Below are positions 33,095 through 41,771 of a stretch of 42,638 nucleotides of DNA, in pieces (position 1 is the first letter of the stretch; each line of letters begins with the position of its first letter). The notes beneath the pieces were generated by a model that ran no database searches, was not told the origin of the DNA, and worked only from the letters and a program-made list of their open reading frames with translations. Both the position numbers and the translations under genes were made by a program. This DNA comes from SLSG01 sp041690235 (lineage in GTDB: Bacteria > Bacteroidota > Bacteroidia > Bacteroidales > UBA7960), in assembly GCA_041690235.1 (NCBI GenBank), contig JAWLHS010000004.1:1-42638 (forward strand). Reading direction: 5' to 3'.

Positions 33095-34519
33095 TTACAT
33101 CCCCTTTTCTGAAGAAAGCATGTTACTGGCCGTACTGATCTCCACGAAAGAGGGGCCGGCTTTCTTCCCGAAGTTGCCAGCCAGAACCGCTATCAGGTCG
33201 CCCGGATGAATCTCTCCAAGTCCGATCAGCCGGGTAAGTGTTGTCCTGGAAAAGGTCTTTTTGGAGGTTTCCACCTCCATGAAGTCGGGAAACACCCCAT
33301 AATTCAGTGCCAGCTCGCGCATGACCCGCTTTTCATAACACTGGGCAAAAATGGGGGTACGCCCCCTGAAGGCCGACAGGTAACGGGCTGTTTTCCCGGT
33401 ATCGGTATCTGTAATTATGGCCCTTGTGTTCAGTCGCTGAATGGATCTTACGGCCGTTTTTGATAAAAAAACAGAGATTTGGTTGTCGTGGGGCATCACC
33501 TTGGTGTCAAGACTGATTGTCTGGCCCTTCTCGGCCTCCCGGGCTGCCTTTGTCATGAACGCCACCGCTTCGACCGGGTAATCGCCGAAGGCGGTCTCCC
33601 CGCTCAGCATGATGGCATCGGTACCCGAGAAAACGGAATTGGCAATATCGCTGACCTCGGCACGGGTTGGCCGGGGACTCTTGATCATGCTATGCAACAT
33701 CTGGGTGGCAATGATGACCGCTTTCTTTCTCCGGATGCACATTTTGACCAGGCTTGCCTGTATGACCGGGATCTGTTCGGCCGGCACTTCAATGGCCAGG
33801 TCACCACGGGCCACCATGATTCCGTAAACGTGATCCAGGATTTCCCCAATGTTGTCAAGGCCTTCCTGGTTTTCGATCTTGGCAATGATCTTAATGGGGC
33901 TGTTGTGTTTGTCCAGGATTCGTTGGATGGCAAGCACATCCTCCTTGTTGCGGACAAAGGAATGCGCGATAAAGTCAATGTTCTGGCTGATGCCAAAATC
34001 AATGAATTCAAGGTCTTTTTCATTCAGTGAGGGCAGGGAGACCTTGGTGCCCGGAAGGTTGATGCTCTTGCGGGGTTTAATGACTCCTGTATTGCCTACC
34101 ACGGCAATCAATTCCTCCCCCTGTTTTTCAGTGACGGTCATTTCGATGTCCCCATCATCGACCATGATTTTCTTGCCGGGCTCCATATGGGCTACAAAAT
34201 CAGCGTAGTTCATGGAAATACATTCATTTGTTGAAGGTGTGCCCGGACGTCCGGCAATCCTGATGTGTTGTCCCTTAACAACCGGGATGTCTTCTTCTCC
34301 GTCACAGGTCCGGATCTCCGGCCCCTTTGTGTCCAGCATAAAGGGGATTTTATCCGAGACCTCCCTGACATTTTTTATCAAATGAAGTGCCTGCCCGGGA
34401 CTCTGGTGGGCGGTATTAATTCTAACCACATCCATGCCGGCTTCGTACATGGCCCGGATAAACTCAGGTTCACAACGCTTGTCACTAACGGTGGCGACGA
34501 TCTTGGTCAGCTTTTTCAT
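33095..34519 (-). CDS. pyk: Pyruvate kinase
   Basis: A 474-residue glycolytic enzyme making pyruvate and ATP from phosphoenolpyruvate and ADP. Motifs: MRINT-like VVRINTAHQS (31-40), MLDTKGPEIRT (61-71), KPRKSINLPG, IIAKIENQEGLDNIGEI (catalytic Lys in AKIEN), VARGDLAIEVP, and PRPTRAEVSDIANSVFSGTD followed by MLSGETAFGDYPVEAV. The metal-site Asp is retained in ARGDLA. The C-terminal regulatory domain is complete. It starts at an ATG with TATTTTTG at 34536-34543 just upstream, and is followed by mgtE. Confidence 0.96.
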   Translation of the reverse strand: MKKLTKIVATVSDKRCEPEFIRAMYEAGMDVVRINTAHQSPGQALHLIKNVREVSDKIPFMLDTKGPEIRTCDGEEDIPVVKGQHIRIAGRPGTPSTNECISMNYADFVAHMEPGKKIMVDDGDIEMTVTEKQGEELIAVVGNTGVIKPRKSINLPGTKVSLPSLNEKDLEFIDFGISQNIDFIAHSFVRNKEDVLAIQRILDKHNSPIKIIAKIENQEGLDNIGEILDHVYGIMVARGDLAIEVPAEQIPVIQASLVKMCIRRKKAVIIATQMLHSMIKSPRPTRAEVSDIANSVFSGTDAIMLSGETAFGDYPVEAVAFMTKAAREAEKGQTISLDTKVMPHDNQISVFLSKTAVRSIQRLNTRAIITDTDTGKTARYLSAFRGRTPIFAQCYEKRVMRELALNYGVFPDFMEVETSKKTFSRTTLTRLIGLGEIHPGDLIAVLAGNFGKKAGPSFVEISTASNMLSSEKGM

Positions 34520-34535
34520 AATCGGGCTGTTTTAA

Positions 34536-34543
34536 CAAAAATA
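34536..34543 (-). promoter_or_regulatory. -7 promoter box for pyk-mgtE
   Basis: Minus-strand TATTTTTG, exact TAnnTTTG, 16 bases ahead of the pyk ATG. No clear -33 element. Confidence 0.5.
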
Positions 34544-34655
34544 CAGAATTGCTTTGATTCCGCTACCTGCCTGTCCGACAAATATTGAAAATACCCGGGT
34601 AACGGCGGAAATGAACCACCGGGCAAATTTCATTACTTTTACAGAAAAAAGAACC

Positions 34656-36206
34656 ATGCTACACAGGCCTTTAATTATGATTGCCTGGCTGCTCCTGATG
34701 GCCGGGCAGCAGGGTTCAGCCCAAACCTTTTTCCATACAGGATCCGATGCAGACGCTGAGCCGGCCCCCATGCCGGGAATACTCCTTGCGGGGGGGGCTT
34801 CTGACAACGATGACGCCATGAGATGGTTTCTGGAAAGGGCCAATGGCGGAGATGTTGTCGTGATCCGCGCCACCGGATCGGATGGCTACAACAACTACCT
34901 GTTTTCGGGACTGGGCATTGAGGTCAATTCCGTTACCAGTATTGTGATCCCAACAAGGGAGGCTGCAGGTGTACAGGAAGTATATGATGTCATGGTCCGG
35001 GCGGAAGCCGTTTTTATTGCAGGGGGCAACCAGTGGAATTACATCAACCACTGGAAAAACACCCTGGTGCATGATGCACTGAGTCACCTGATCCATGAAA
35101 AACGGGTCACAATAGGGGGTACAAGTGCCGGCCTCGCAGTGCTTGGGGAAGTGGTTTACTCCGCACAGAACAACACGGTATGGTCGTCGGAAGCCCTTGA
35201 AAATCCCTACCATTATCGCGTCACCCTCGACCGGGAATTTCTGGATATCCCCTACCTGGAAGAGGTGGTAACGGATTCGCATTACAACCGCCCGGAAGGG
35301 GATGAGATGACCCGCGAAGGACGGCATGTGGCTTTTATGGCAAGGATGGCGACTGACTGGGATATGGCAGCAAAGGGAATCGGTGTGAATGAATATACCG
35401 CGGTGGCGGTTGATGAGGAGGGTTTGGCAAGGGTATTCGGTGATCCGGACTTCAATGATTTTGCTTATTTCCTGAACGCCGGGGGAAGCACTCCGGAAGT
35501 TTGCCAGGAGGATACCCCGCTGACATGGGACAGGGACGGGAAAGCCCTGTCCGTATACAAGGTACCCGGCGATCAGGCTGGCAGCAATACGTTTGACCTG
35601 GTCTCCTGGGAGCAGGGATCCGGTGGGGAATGGAGCCATTGGTATGTGAGGGTGGGGACCTTGTATTTTGGGCCGGCCAGTTCGCTCAGCATAGGGTTCC
35701 GGGTTCTCCAGGGCATCAATGAAGCCCCTATAGAAGGAGCCAGGGTGGTCCTGAACGACCATGGTGAAATGACGACCGACAGCGAGGGACAGGTGGTATT
35801 CGGCGATGTGGAAGCTGAAAGTACATTGGTGTATTCCGTTTCAAAAGAGGGGTTCATTACAGAACAGGGAGAGGTAAACATGGAATCCCAAAGCCTTTCC
35901 CTGACTGTGTTCCTTTATCCCGGGGTGAACACATCGGGCAGGACGGGTATTTCAGCACCCCGCGGAATCAGGCTGTTCCCAAACCCCGCAACAGACTACC
36001 TGTTCTTGGAGGAGACCTCCGGGAACCCCATTGGCAGCCTGGTACTGGTCAATTCACTGGGCTTGAAAGTCGCCCGGCCTGTCACAGTGAGCAACGGACC
36101 CGGCAGTATTCGCACAGATGTCAGCCACGTGGTACCGGGTCTGTATTTTATATTGTTTACCACTGGTGGCCAGCGGCAGTCCCTGCCTGTGATCATCACC
36201 CGGTAG
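34656..36206 (+). CDS. Secreted S51 (cyanophycinase-like) peptidase with T9SS C-terminal sorting domain
   Basis: A 516-residue exported protein starting at the ATG at 34656 (signal peptide ending GSAQ); an open frame to 34554 is rejected. The S51 domain has LLAGGASDNDDAMRWFLE, AVFIAGGNQWNYI (123-130), nucleophile motif GGTSAGL (154-160, Ser157) and VVTDSHYNRP (His209) before the GIGVNEYTAV strand, as in cyanophycinases. Between them a short insertion, PEGDEMTREG, follows the His. A carboxypeptidase-like beta-sandwich comes next (about 360-430), then the sorting domain RLFPNPATDYLFLE with a C-terminal GLYFI strand and PVIITR end. It would be exported by Sec and passed by T9SS to the surface. 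It may cleave beta-Asp-linked or cyanophycin-like peptides, which is inferred only from the fold. Confidence 0.9.
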   Translation: MLHRPLIMIAWLLLMAGQQGSAQTFFHTGSDADAEPAPMPGILLAGGASDNDDAMRWFLERANGGDVVVIRATGSDGYNNYLFSGLGIEVNSVTSIVIPTREAAGVQEVYDVMVRAEAVFIAGGNQWNYINHWKNTLVHDALSHLIHEKRVTIGGTSAGLAVLGEVVYSAQNNTVWSSEALENPYHYRVTLDREFLDIPYLEEVVTDSHYNRPEGDEMTREGRHVAFMARMATDWDMAAKGIGVNEYTAVAVDEEGLARVFGDPDFNDFAYFLNAGGSTPEVCQEDTPLTWDRDGKALSVYKVPGDQAGSNTFDLVSWEQGSGGEWSHWYVRVGTLYFGPASSLSIGFRVLQGINEAPIEGARVVLNDHGEMTTDSEGQVVFGDVEAESTLVYSVSKEGFITEQGEVNMESQSLSLTVFLYPGVNTSGRTGISAPRGIRLFPNPATDYLFLEETSGNPIGSLVLVNSLGLKVARPVTVSNGPGSIRTDVSHVVPGLYFILFTTGGQRQSLPVIITR

Positions 36207-36295
36207 GGGCGCAGCGCAAAAGATGCTGCCTGAATGACATGCTTGCCGGGCGGAACATCACCCACCCCTGTCAGACCGAAAGCAGAACCGAATCA

Positions 36296-37543
36296 CTACT
36301 CATACCTCAGGGATTCGATCGGATCCAGGCTGGCGGCCTTTGCAGCCGGATAATAGCCGGCGACCAATCCGACTCCAAGACAAAGCAAGATCCCAGAAAT
36401 GACCCAGACCCAGGGAATAATAAATTGGCTGCCAATAATAAGGGAAAGGATATTGCCTACCAGGATGCCAAGAATGATCCCCAGCACGCCCCCCAACTGG
36501 CAGATAACAATGGCTTCCGATAAGAATTGCTGCTTGATGACCTTGCGTGTCGCCCCGAGGGCTTTTCGAATGCCGATTTCCTGGGTCCGCTCGGTGACGG
36601 ACACCAGCATGATGTTCATCAGCCCAATGGCCGCCCCCCCCAGGGTAATCAAACCGATGATCGTTGCAGCAAGGGTTACGAAGCGAATATTTTCGAGCAG
36701 GGCTTCCGCGATATTATCGCTTTTTGCAACATCAAAATTATTGGGTTCACCAACGCGCAACCCCCGTATCACCCTGAAAAGCCCGGTAGCCTCTCCAATA
36801 CCCGTCTCCAGTTCCTCCATACTGTGGGTGCTGACAGAAATGGTGTAATTCATCGTGGGACGGGAAAAATCTTTCCGCGCGGTTGAAATGGGGATCACGC
36901 ACCGAAGGTCGTCCGACATCCCAATGCCGGCCCCTTTTTGCTGAAGGACCCCGACCACCTCGTAGCGGTTCTTTCCGACCGTAACCGAGGCCCCCAGGGG
37001 ATCTTCACTACCCGGGAACAATGTATTAACCACGTCGTGGCCCAGAATGACCACATTGGCCCCGTACTGCATCTCGGCCGGAGAGAAAACCCGGCCCTTT
37101 TCAAGTTCATTTCCGCTGGTAATCAGATAGTTTTCATCGCTCCCCACCACCCCGATATTGGGATTGGTCTCCAGGGATCTATATCGCACCACGGTATTGC
37201 CTGTTCCAAAGTAGGATACCGAGACATAAGCCGGAAAGTCAAAGCGGTCCTTAAAGGCCATGGCTTCCTCAAATGATATGCGGCGGTATACCTGCGATTG
37301 TCCGGCTTCTCCGGAAAAGATGCGCATCTCCCGGTTGCGGATGGTAAAAGAATTCGCCCCAAGCCGGGCAAAATTCTCGGTGATGGATCCCTTGATGGAA
37401 TCAATGGCAGTAAGAATCCCGATTAAAGCCATGATCCCGATGGCAATGATCAGAACGGTCAGGGAGGCCCTTAACAAATGGGTTCGGATGGAGCCCAGTG
37501 AAATCCGGATGTTTTCGAAAAAAACGATTTGCCTATTTGCCAT
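36296..37543 (-). CDS. MacB-like ABC transporter permease
   Basis: A 415-residue permease starting at the ATG at 37543; a longer frame enters the upp gene and is rejected. One N-terminal helix (about 25-48, VLIIAIGIMALIGILTAI) is followed by a large periplasmic domain (about 50-270), and three C-terminal helices follow, with SVTERTQEIGIRKALGATRKVIKQQFL, the FtsX-fold cytoplasmic coupling region, and AAKAASLDPIESLRYE at the end. This is the MacB/LolC-type permease. No ATPase gene is beside it. It begins 13 bases after the upp stop on the same strand. It may export a lipoprotein, peptide or siderophore; the substrate is unknown. Confidence 0.92.
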   Translation of the reverse strand: MANRQIVFFENIRISLGSIRTHLLRASLTVLIIAIGIMALIGILTAIDSIKGSITENFARLGANSFTIRNREMRIFSGEAGQSQVYRRISFEEAMAFKDRFDFPAYVSVSYFGTGNTVVRYRSLETNPNIGVVGSDENYLITSGNELEKGRVFSPAEMQYGANVVILGHDVVNTLFPGSEDPLGASVTVGKNRYEVVGVLQQKGAGIGMSDDLRCVIPISTARKDFSRPTMNYTISVSTHSMEELETGIGEATGLFRVIRGLRVGEPNNFDVAKSDNIAEALLENIRFVTLAATIIGLITLGGAAIGLMNIMLVSVTERTQEIGIRKALGATRKVIKQQFLSEAIVICQLGGVLGIILGILVGNILSLIIGSQFIIPWVWVISGILLCLGVGLVAGYYPAAKAASLDPIESLRYE

Positions 37544-37556
37544 TTTCTGTGGAGGC

Positions 37557-38207
37557 TTAAAGTTTGCTACCAAACGCGAGGTCTCCTGCATCCCCCAAAC
37601 CCGGAACAATATAGGCCTGTGCCGTAAGCTCATCATCAACGGCTCCAACCCAGAGAGAGTATTTTTCGCGAACAATGTTTTTTTTCAGGAATTCAATGCC
37701 CTGAACGCTTGCCACGGCCGAAACAAAATGGGTGTGACGGGGAATGCCCTTCCTGATTAACTCTTTGTATGATAAGACCATGGAGGAGCCCGTGGCCAGC
37801 ATGGGATCACTCAGGATCAACACCTTGTTTGTAATATCCGGACTGGATGTATATTCGACCTGGATGTCAAAGCGCCCGTTCTTATGGTGCTTGCGAAAGG
37901 CCGAGATGAATGCGTTCTCCGCCTGGTCGAAAAAACGGAGAATTCCCTGGTGCATGGGTAGCCCCGCACGCAGGATTGTGGCAATCACGGGTTGGTTTTT
38001 TAACACCAGGCAATTGGCCGAACCAAGACTGGTAATTACTTCTTTCTCCTCCCATTCCAGTGTTTTACTGATCTCGTAGGCAAATATTTCACCGACCCGC
38101 TCCATGTTGCGGCGAAACCGCATACTGTCCTTTTGAATGTTGACATCACGCAGCTCGGCGATATACTGGTTGAGCAAGGACCCTTTTTTCCCCAAATTGT
38201 GCATCAT
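37557..38207 (-). CDS. upp: Uracil phosphoribosyltransferase
   Basis: A 216-residue salvage enzyme converting uracil and PRPP to UMP. The ATG at 38207 is chosen; the open frame extends to 38270 into the upstream gene. Motifs: VIATILRAGLPMHQG, the PRPP-binding LILSDPMLATGSSM and the uracil-binding YIVPGLGDAGDLAFGSKL at the C-terminus. It is 13 bases downstream of the FemAB-like gene. A second Met follows immediately (38204). Sequence features are those of a normal Upp in a mixed operon. Confidence 0.95.
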   Translation of the reverse strand: MMHNLGKKGSLLNQYIAELRDVNIQKDSMRFRRNMERVGEIFAYEISKTLEWEEKEVITSLGSANCLVLKNQPVIATILRAGLPMHQGILRFFDQAENAFISAFRKHHKNGRFDIQVEYTSSPDITNKVLILSDPMLATGSSMVLSYKELIRKGIPRHTHFVSAVASVQGIEFLKKNIVREKYSLWVGAVDDELTAQAYIVPGLGDAGDLAFGSKL

Positions 38208-38220
38208 AATCCGATGATTT

Positions 38221-39177
38221 TCAGCCTCCCTGCAAAACCCACTTCCTGAGCTGCATATAGGCTCCGGCAAATGGTTTTAACACCATGGGCAGGCGGTTTA
38301 TTTTCACCCGTAAAAATACGCATTCTTTTGATCCGAACCCACGATAAAATCTGGCCAGTCCAGGGTCGGAAGAACCCTCAAAGTCCAATGCGAGCTCCCT
38401 GCCCGAGTGATCGCGGATAAACCGGTCAACCAGCATAAACATGGCACCCGTCTGTCGGGCGGTGGCCTCCGCCCCAGAAAACAATAAGATTACCTTCTTA
38501 TGACTTCTGTAGAACACGATGCCAGCGCTAAAAGTGTTTTGCGGAGAGTAAGCCGAATAAAGCTGCACCAGGCCTTTGTGCAGGCCGACATAAACCAGAT
38601 GCTTGAGCACGAAATAGTCCGGACCGGAAAACACCCTCATCCCGCGTCCGCGATTCCGCCGAAACGCATCAATCAGATCCTCGGGCCGTCCGTGCGGGAC
38701 AACGAAAACCTCCTGCCGGTCAGCTTTCTTCAGGTTTCGAACCACATTCGTGGAGTAATTCTTTTTGATCTCTTCGTAGGATGGAATCAAATTCAGTTCA
38801 TGGGTCAGGCGTTTCTCAAGTTCCAGGCCCTTGATCGCCGGAACCCGGTTAAAGGTGTTCAGGCAAATATCGACAAGCTTGAAACGGGAGGGGATGACCG
38901 ATAAGAAACGCCGGGTTTGCTCCTCAGACAGTTCAGTCGTGCTGAACACACCGAGTTGCTGGATAAAACGGGGCTGGTAAATATAATCAATCCCCCATTT
39001 TTTTCTGTAAGGCAAAGGCATCACCGACAGGTAATCGTCCTCCACCAAAGCGCCCCAGGGAGTGGCTACCATGTCAAGGTACCAGGAGTAAGCGTAGATC
39101 ATTCCGTTCAGGGAACTGTCAATGCAGGCATCCCATTTGTCCTTATCGATCTCATGATGGGCCAGGTACCGGATCAT
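38221..39177 (-). CDS. FemAB/GNAT-like acyltransferase
   Basis: A 318-residue protein with a double-GNAT fold typical of FemAB-related proteins in Bacteroidota. The N-terminal part shows MIYAYSWYLDMVATPWGALV and VMPLPYRKKWGIDYIYQPRF, and the second half shows a GIVFYRSHKKVILLFSGAE strand set followed by ALDFEGSSDPGLARFYRGFG, where the acyl donor site would be. There is no signal peptide or membrane helix. FemAB proteins move amino acids from aminoacyl-tRNA to peptidoglycan, but most of these relatives are uncharacterised and some act on polysaccharides. It lies between the polysaccharide deacetylase and upp with 13-base gaps each side. Confidence 0.78.
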   Translation of the reverse strand: MIRYLAHHEIDKDKWDACIDSSLNGMIYAYSWYLDMVATPWGALVEDDYLSVMPLPYRKKWGIDYIYQPRFIQQLGVFSTTELSEEQTRRFLSVIPSRFKLVDICLNTFNRVPAIKGLELEKRLTHELNLIPSYEEIKKNYSTNVVRNLKKADRQEVFVVPHGRPEDLIDAFRRNRGRGMRVFSGPDYFVLKHLVYVGLHKGLVQLYSAYSPQNTFSAGIVFYRSHKKVILLFSGAEATARQTGAMFMLVDRFIRDHSGRELALDFEGSSDPGLARFYRGFGSKECVFLRVKINRLPMVLKPFAGAYMQLRKWVLQGG

Positions 39178-39190
39178 TCATTTCTTGTTT

Positions 39191-40501
39191 TTATGTTGTT
39201 CCAAACTCAAGCATGTCTTCATAAACCGCTTGCCAGCCTTCCCACCGGCCGGTGTTCCCCAAGGAGTCGTTGTGCCACAAACTGATGAAAGTCCCCCTGC
39301 ATTTTTTCACTTCCACCAGCAGCTCTCTGATCCGCCTGGTGGCCTGTTCCGGGCCAAAGCCCTTGTAATCCTTCAGGGTCCCCTCCATCACGGTCAGGGG
39401 AAACACCTTCAGATTTGTCGGGGTTTCTTTATCAAGGTCATAGAAATAAAAAGGGGTGCAGGTACCGGCACGAAAACCTGGTTCGGAAGCAAACCCCATG
39501 GAGAAATCGTTGCCAATGTTGTTCCGGATTAAGTTCTGGTAGGTTTGCGGGAGCGACAACTTCAGGTAATGTTGCCGGCTGAATTGGATTTCACGGTGAA
39601 GGATGTTAGACAGGCGCCGGATCTCAACAGCCAGTTTTTCAGGATCCGTCCCTGAAGCAAAGGATGGGTGAAGCCCGGCAATGGCATAATCGCTGATTTG
39701 CATTACCAGCTTCTGAAAGGCTGCGGAATAATGGGAAATATTCCTATCGTAGGGACCATAATCACCGCAAAGAAAAAAATAAACCGCCTTCAAACCGTAT
39801 TTTTTGTGCAGGGAAAGTTGCCATTCATAGGTGTCAAACGGATCCTTTTCCAGTCCTGCCAGAACCCTGAAGCGTTGCCACAGGCCATCGAAATCAAGCC
39901 TGGACAGGGAAACAAGACTGCCGAACAAGGTGCGTACCCCGCCCCTCCCCCTGTAGGCGTAGGCCACATCCACGTCGATGGTCGGGATAAACCGGAATTC
40001 CCTGTCTTTGAATTGAAGGGATGGGAATGCTTTTTTCAGGGCGGTTTTTAGGTGAGCGGCGTAATGATCAACAACAGGTACCCCCAAAAAACCATGCTTA
40101 AAGGCAAACCCTTCCCTCGCTTCAAACCTTCCGAATTTGTCCTTCTGAAACGGCAGGTACTCCTCATACCGGCTGACAAGGTAAAATGCGGCCGCAAATG
40201 GGTCATAACCCATCTGGCATTGGCCGCGGGAATCGGGAAACAAGTTTGGAATTTCCCCGCTTGTATCCAACTGAGGTACCAGGGGACGTATATGACGTTC
40301 GGACAACAAACCGCAAGCCCCCACAAAAAGCTCCTCATCCCCCCCGGGTACCCCGCCATAGTTTATGCGCGGACCCATATGGCGGAGATAAACCTGCCTG
40401 TCACTGGTCACCTCCCAATCCAATCCAAGATGGGTTTCCAGCAACAGCTCCAGACTGTATAAGATCCGGCTGCTGATCTTCGGACAATAAACCAGGATCA
40501 T
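39191..40501 (-). CDS. Polysaccharide deacetylase family protein
   Basis: A 436-residue protein. The N-terminal third (about 1-165) is the helper domain often found ahead of Bacteroidota deacetylases; the NodB-like catalytic domain begins at RFIPTIDVDVAYAYR with metal-site Asp176/Asp178, followed by GLHPSFASGTD and FSRQHYLKLSLPQTYQNLI, and ends near FISLWHNDSLG. The fold removes acetyl or N-acetyl groups from glycans; the Asp and His positions seem to be retained, but the C-terminal catalytic loop is divergent. There is no signal peptide, so a cytoplasmic or peripheral place is likely. It is the first gene of the tightly packed operon with the FemAB-like protein, upp and the MacB-like permease. 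Confidence 0.8.
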   Translation of the reverse strand: MILVYCPKISSRILYSLELLLETHLGLDWEVTSDRQVYLRHMGPRINYGGVPGGDEELFVGACGLLSERHIRPLVPQLDTSGEIPNLFPDSRGQCQMGYDPFAAAFYLVSRYEEYLPFQKDKFGRFEAREGFAFKHGFLGVPVVDHYAAHLKTALKKAFPSLQFKDREFRFIPTIDVDVAYAYRGRGGVRTLFGSLVSLSRLDFDGLWQRFRVLAGLEKDPFDTYEWQLSLHKKYGLKAVYFFLCGDYGPYDRNISHYSAAFQKLVMQISDYAIAGLHPSFASGTDPEKLAVEIRRLSNILHREIQFSRQHYLKLSLPQTYQNLIRNNIGNDFSMGFASEPGFRAGTCTPFYFYDLDKETPTNLKVFPLTVMEGTLKDYKGFGPEQATRRIRELLVEVKKCRGTFISLWHNDSLGNTGRWEGWQAVYEDMLEFGTT

Positions 40502-40533
40502 GGCAATAGAGGAAACAATGGTTTGTTTGGGGG

Positions 40534-40541
40534 TAAAGTTA
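40534..40541 (-). promoter_or_regulatory. Candidate -7 promoter box for the deacetylase operon
   Basis: Minus-strand TAACTTTA, one mismatch from TAnnTTTG, 32 bases ahead of the ATG at 40501. It would drive the four-gene unit down to 36296. Confidence 0.35.
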
Positions 40542-40570
40542 CCGGAAATTTTATTCGAAGAAAAAAAACA

Positions 40571-41290
40571 TTACAGCAAGCCTTCATCGGCATAGCTGAA
40601 ATACCGCTCACCGGCAACAATAAGGTGATCGAGGACCGGAAGGTCGAGAAAGGCGCCGGATTCTTTGCACTTTTTGGTCACCAGGTTATCGTTCGAACTT
40701 GGTTTTACCATACCTGAGGGGTGATTGTGACAAAGAATCACGGCAGATGCATTGTCTTCCAGTGCCAGTTTAAAGATTTTCTTCGGATCGGCCACCGTGC
40801 CGGCTACGCTGCCCTGGCTGATGCATATGCTTCGCTTGATTCTGTTGCCACGATTCAGGGTCAGTATCCAGAATTCCTCATAGATTAAGTTCCCGATCAT
40901 GGGATGTATCAACTCAAACGCATCCCTGCTGGACCCCACAACCCTTTTCTGAAGCCCTTCACTTAGGCGTTGCCGGCGTCCCAGCTCAAGGGCGGCGACC
41001 AGGCTCACCGCCCGGGCAGTCCCTATTCCGTTAAAACGGATCAGCTCGGCGACACCCAACAAAGAGAGTTCGGCCAGATTGTGAGATACGCTGCCAAGGA
41101 TATGTCTGGCAATGTCAAGGGCCGAGGCATTCACCGTACCCGATCCAATGAGGATGGCAGTGAGTTCCGCCTCGGTCAGTGCTTTCGGCCCCCTGAGCAG
41201 GAGTTTTTCACGGGGCCGGTCATCCATTGCCAGGGATTTAATCCCTTTGGCAAAAGCGCTCTTCATGGCTGATTGCCTTTGCGGGGTCAT
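40571..41290 (-). CDS. radC: RadC family JAB-domain protein
   Basis: A 239-residue protein from the ATG at 41290; the ATG at 41266 (MKSAFAKGIKSLAMDDRPRE) is an equal candidate, and a frame to 41371 would run into the tRNA terminator. A short helix-hairpin-helix part (LGVAELIRFNGIGTARAVSL) precedes the JAB/MPN domain with Glu in YEEFWIL and the metal motif HNHPSGMVKPSSND. RadC was named for DNA repair, but its biochemical role is unsettled. TATTTTCG on the minus strand at 41312-41319 is a possible promoter. It is separate from the tRNA-rpsT unit upstream by the terminator at 41335-41365. Confidence 0.93.
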   Translation of the reverse strand: MTPQRQSAMKSAFAKGIKSLAMDDRPREKLLLRGPKALTEAELTAILIGSGTVNASALDIARHILGSVSHNLAELSLLGVAELIRFNGIGTARAVSLVAALELGRRQRLSEGLQKRVVGSSRDAFELIHPMIGNLIYEEFWILTLNRGNRIKRSICISQGSVAGTVADPKKIFKLALEDNASAVILCHNHPSGMVKPSSNDNLVTKKCKESGAFLDLPVLDHLIVAGERYFSYADEGLL

Positions 41291-41334
41291 CAAACAACAT
41301 CTTTGAAAAGGCGAAAATAGGGAAAGCAGCACGC

Positions 41335-41365
41335 AAAAAAAAGACCTTTCCCGGCGAAAGGTCTT
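41335..41365 (-). terminator. Rho-independent terminator after tRNA-Glu
   Basis: On the minus strand AAGACCTTTC pairs with GAAAGGTCTT around a five-base loop (41341-41365), followed by a run of eight T (41342-41335). It ends the tRNA-Glu/rpsT unit ahead of radC. Confidence 0.88.
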
Positions 41366-41372
41366 GATCAAG

Positions 41373-41444
41373 TAGCCCGTAGGGGATTCGAACCCCTGTT
41401 ACAAGGATGAAAACCTTGCGTCCTAACCCCTAGACGAACGGGCC
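41373..41444 (-). tRNA. tRNA-Glu (anticodon TTC), copy 1
   Basis: 72 bases; 5' GGCCCGT pairs with ACGGGCT (last pair G-T), discriminator A, CCA not encoded. The anticodon loop TTTTCAT, between CAAGG and CCTTG, gives anticodon TTC. The T-arm is AGGGGTTCGAATCCCCT. Identical to copy 2 at 41772-41843. Confidence 0.97.
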
Positions 41445-41484
41445 GGTATGTGGATGAACAACCACCAAATACAATAAGGAAGGG

Positions 41485-41739
41485 TTAACCGAGACGGTTT
41501 ACGTGCTTCACCAACTTGGATTTCAAGTTGGAGGCTTTGTTTTTATGAATGACGGAACGCTTGGCCAGTCTGTCAACAAGGCTGATGACCTTGGGAAGGT
41601 TCTCAAGGGCTTCATTCTTGTCGGTGGTGAGGCGAAGTTTTCTGACCGCGCTGCGGGTGGACTTGGCAAAATACCTGTTCCTGAGCCGCTTGGCGTTGTT
41701 AGACCGTATTCTTTTCTGTGCTGATTTGTGATTTGCCAT
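41485..41739 (-). CDS. rpsT: Ribosomal protein S20
   Basis: An 84-residue, strongly basic protein starting MANHKSAQKRIRSNNAKRLRN, the usual S20 N-terminus, with KSTRSAVRKLRLTT and the C-terminal RSVIHKNKASNLKSKLVKHV. It binds 16S rRNA in the small subunit. It sits between two identical tRNA-Glu genes on the same strand, 40 bases from copy 1 and 32 from copy 2, so the three are probably one transcript. A TAAATTTT stretch ahead of the start resembles a weak -7 box. Confidence 0.97.
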   Translation of the reverse strand: MANHKSAQKRIRSNNAKRLRNRYFAKSTRSAVRKLRLTTDKNEALENLPKVISLVDRLAKRSVIHKNKASNLKSKLVKHVNRLG

Positions 41740-41771
41740 AATAAAAGCGAAAATTTAAACCGTGATTTATG

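Noticed and set aside
33479..34030. A 183-codon plus-strand frame inside pyk
   Set aside because: Antisense shadow of pyruvate kinase, with no protein-family features.
34716..35762. A 348-codon minus-strand open frame inside the S51 peptidase gene
   Set aside because: The plus-strand gene has a signal peptide, catalytic motifs and a T9SS domain; the minus-strand translation shows no family features.
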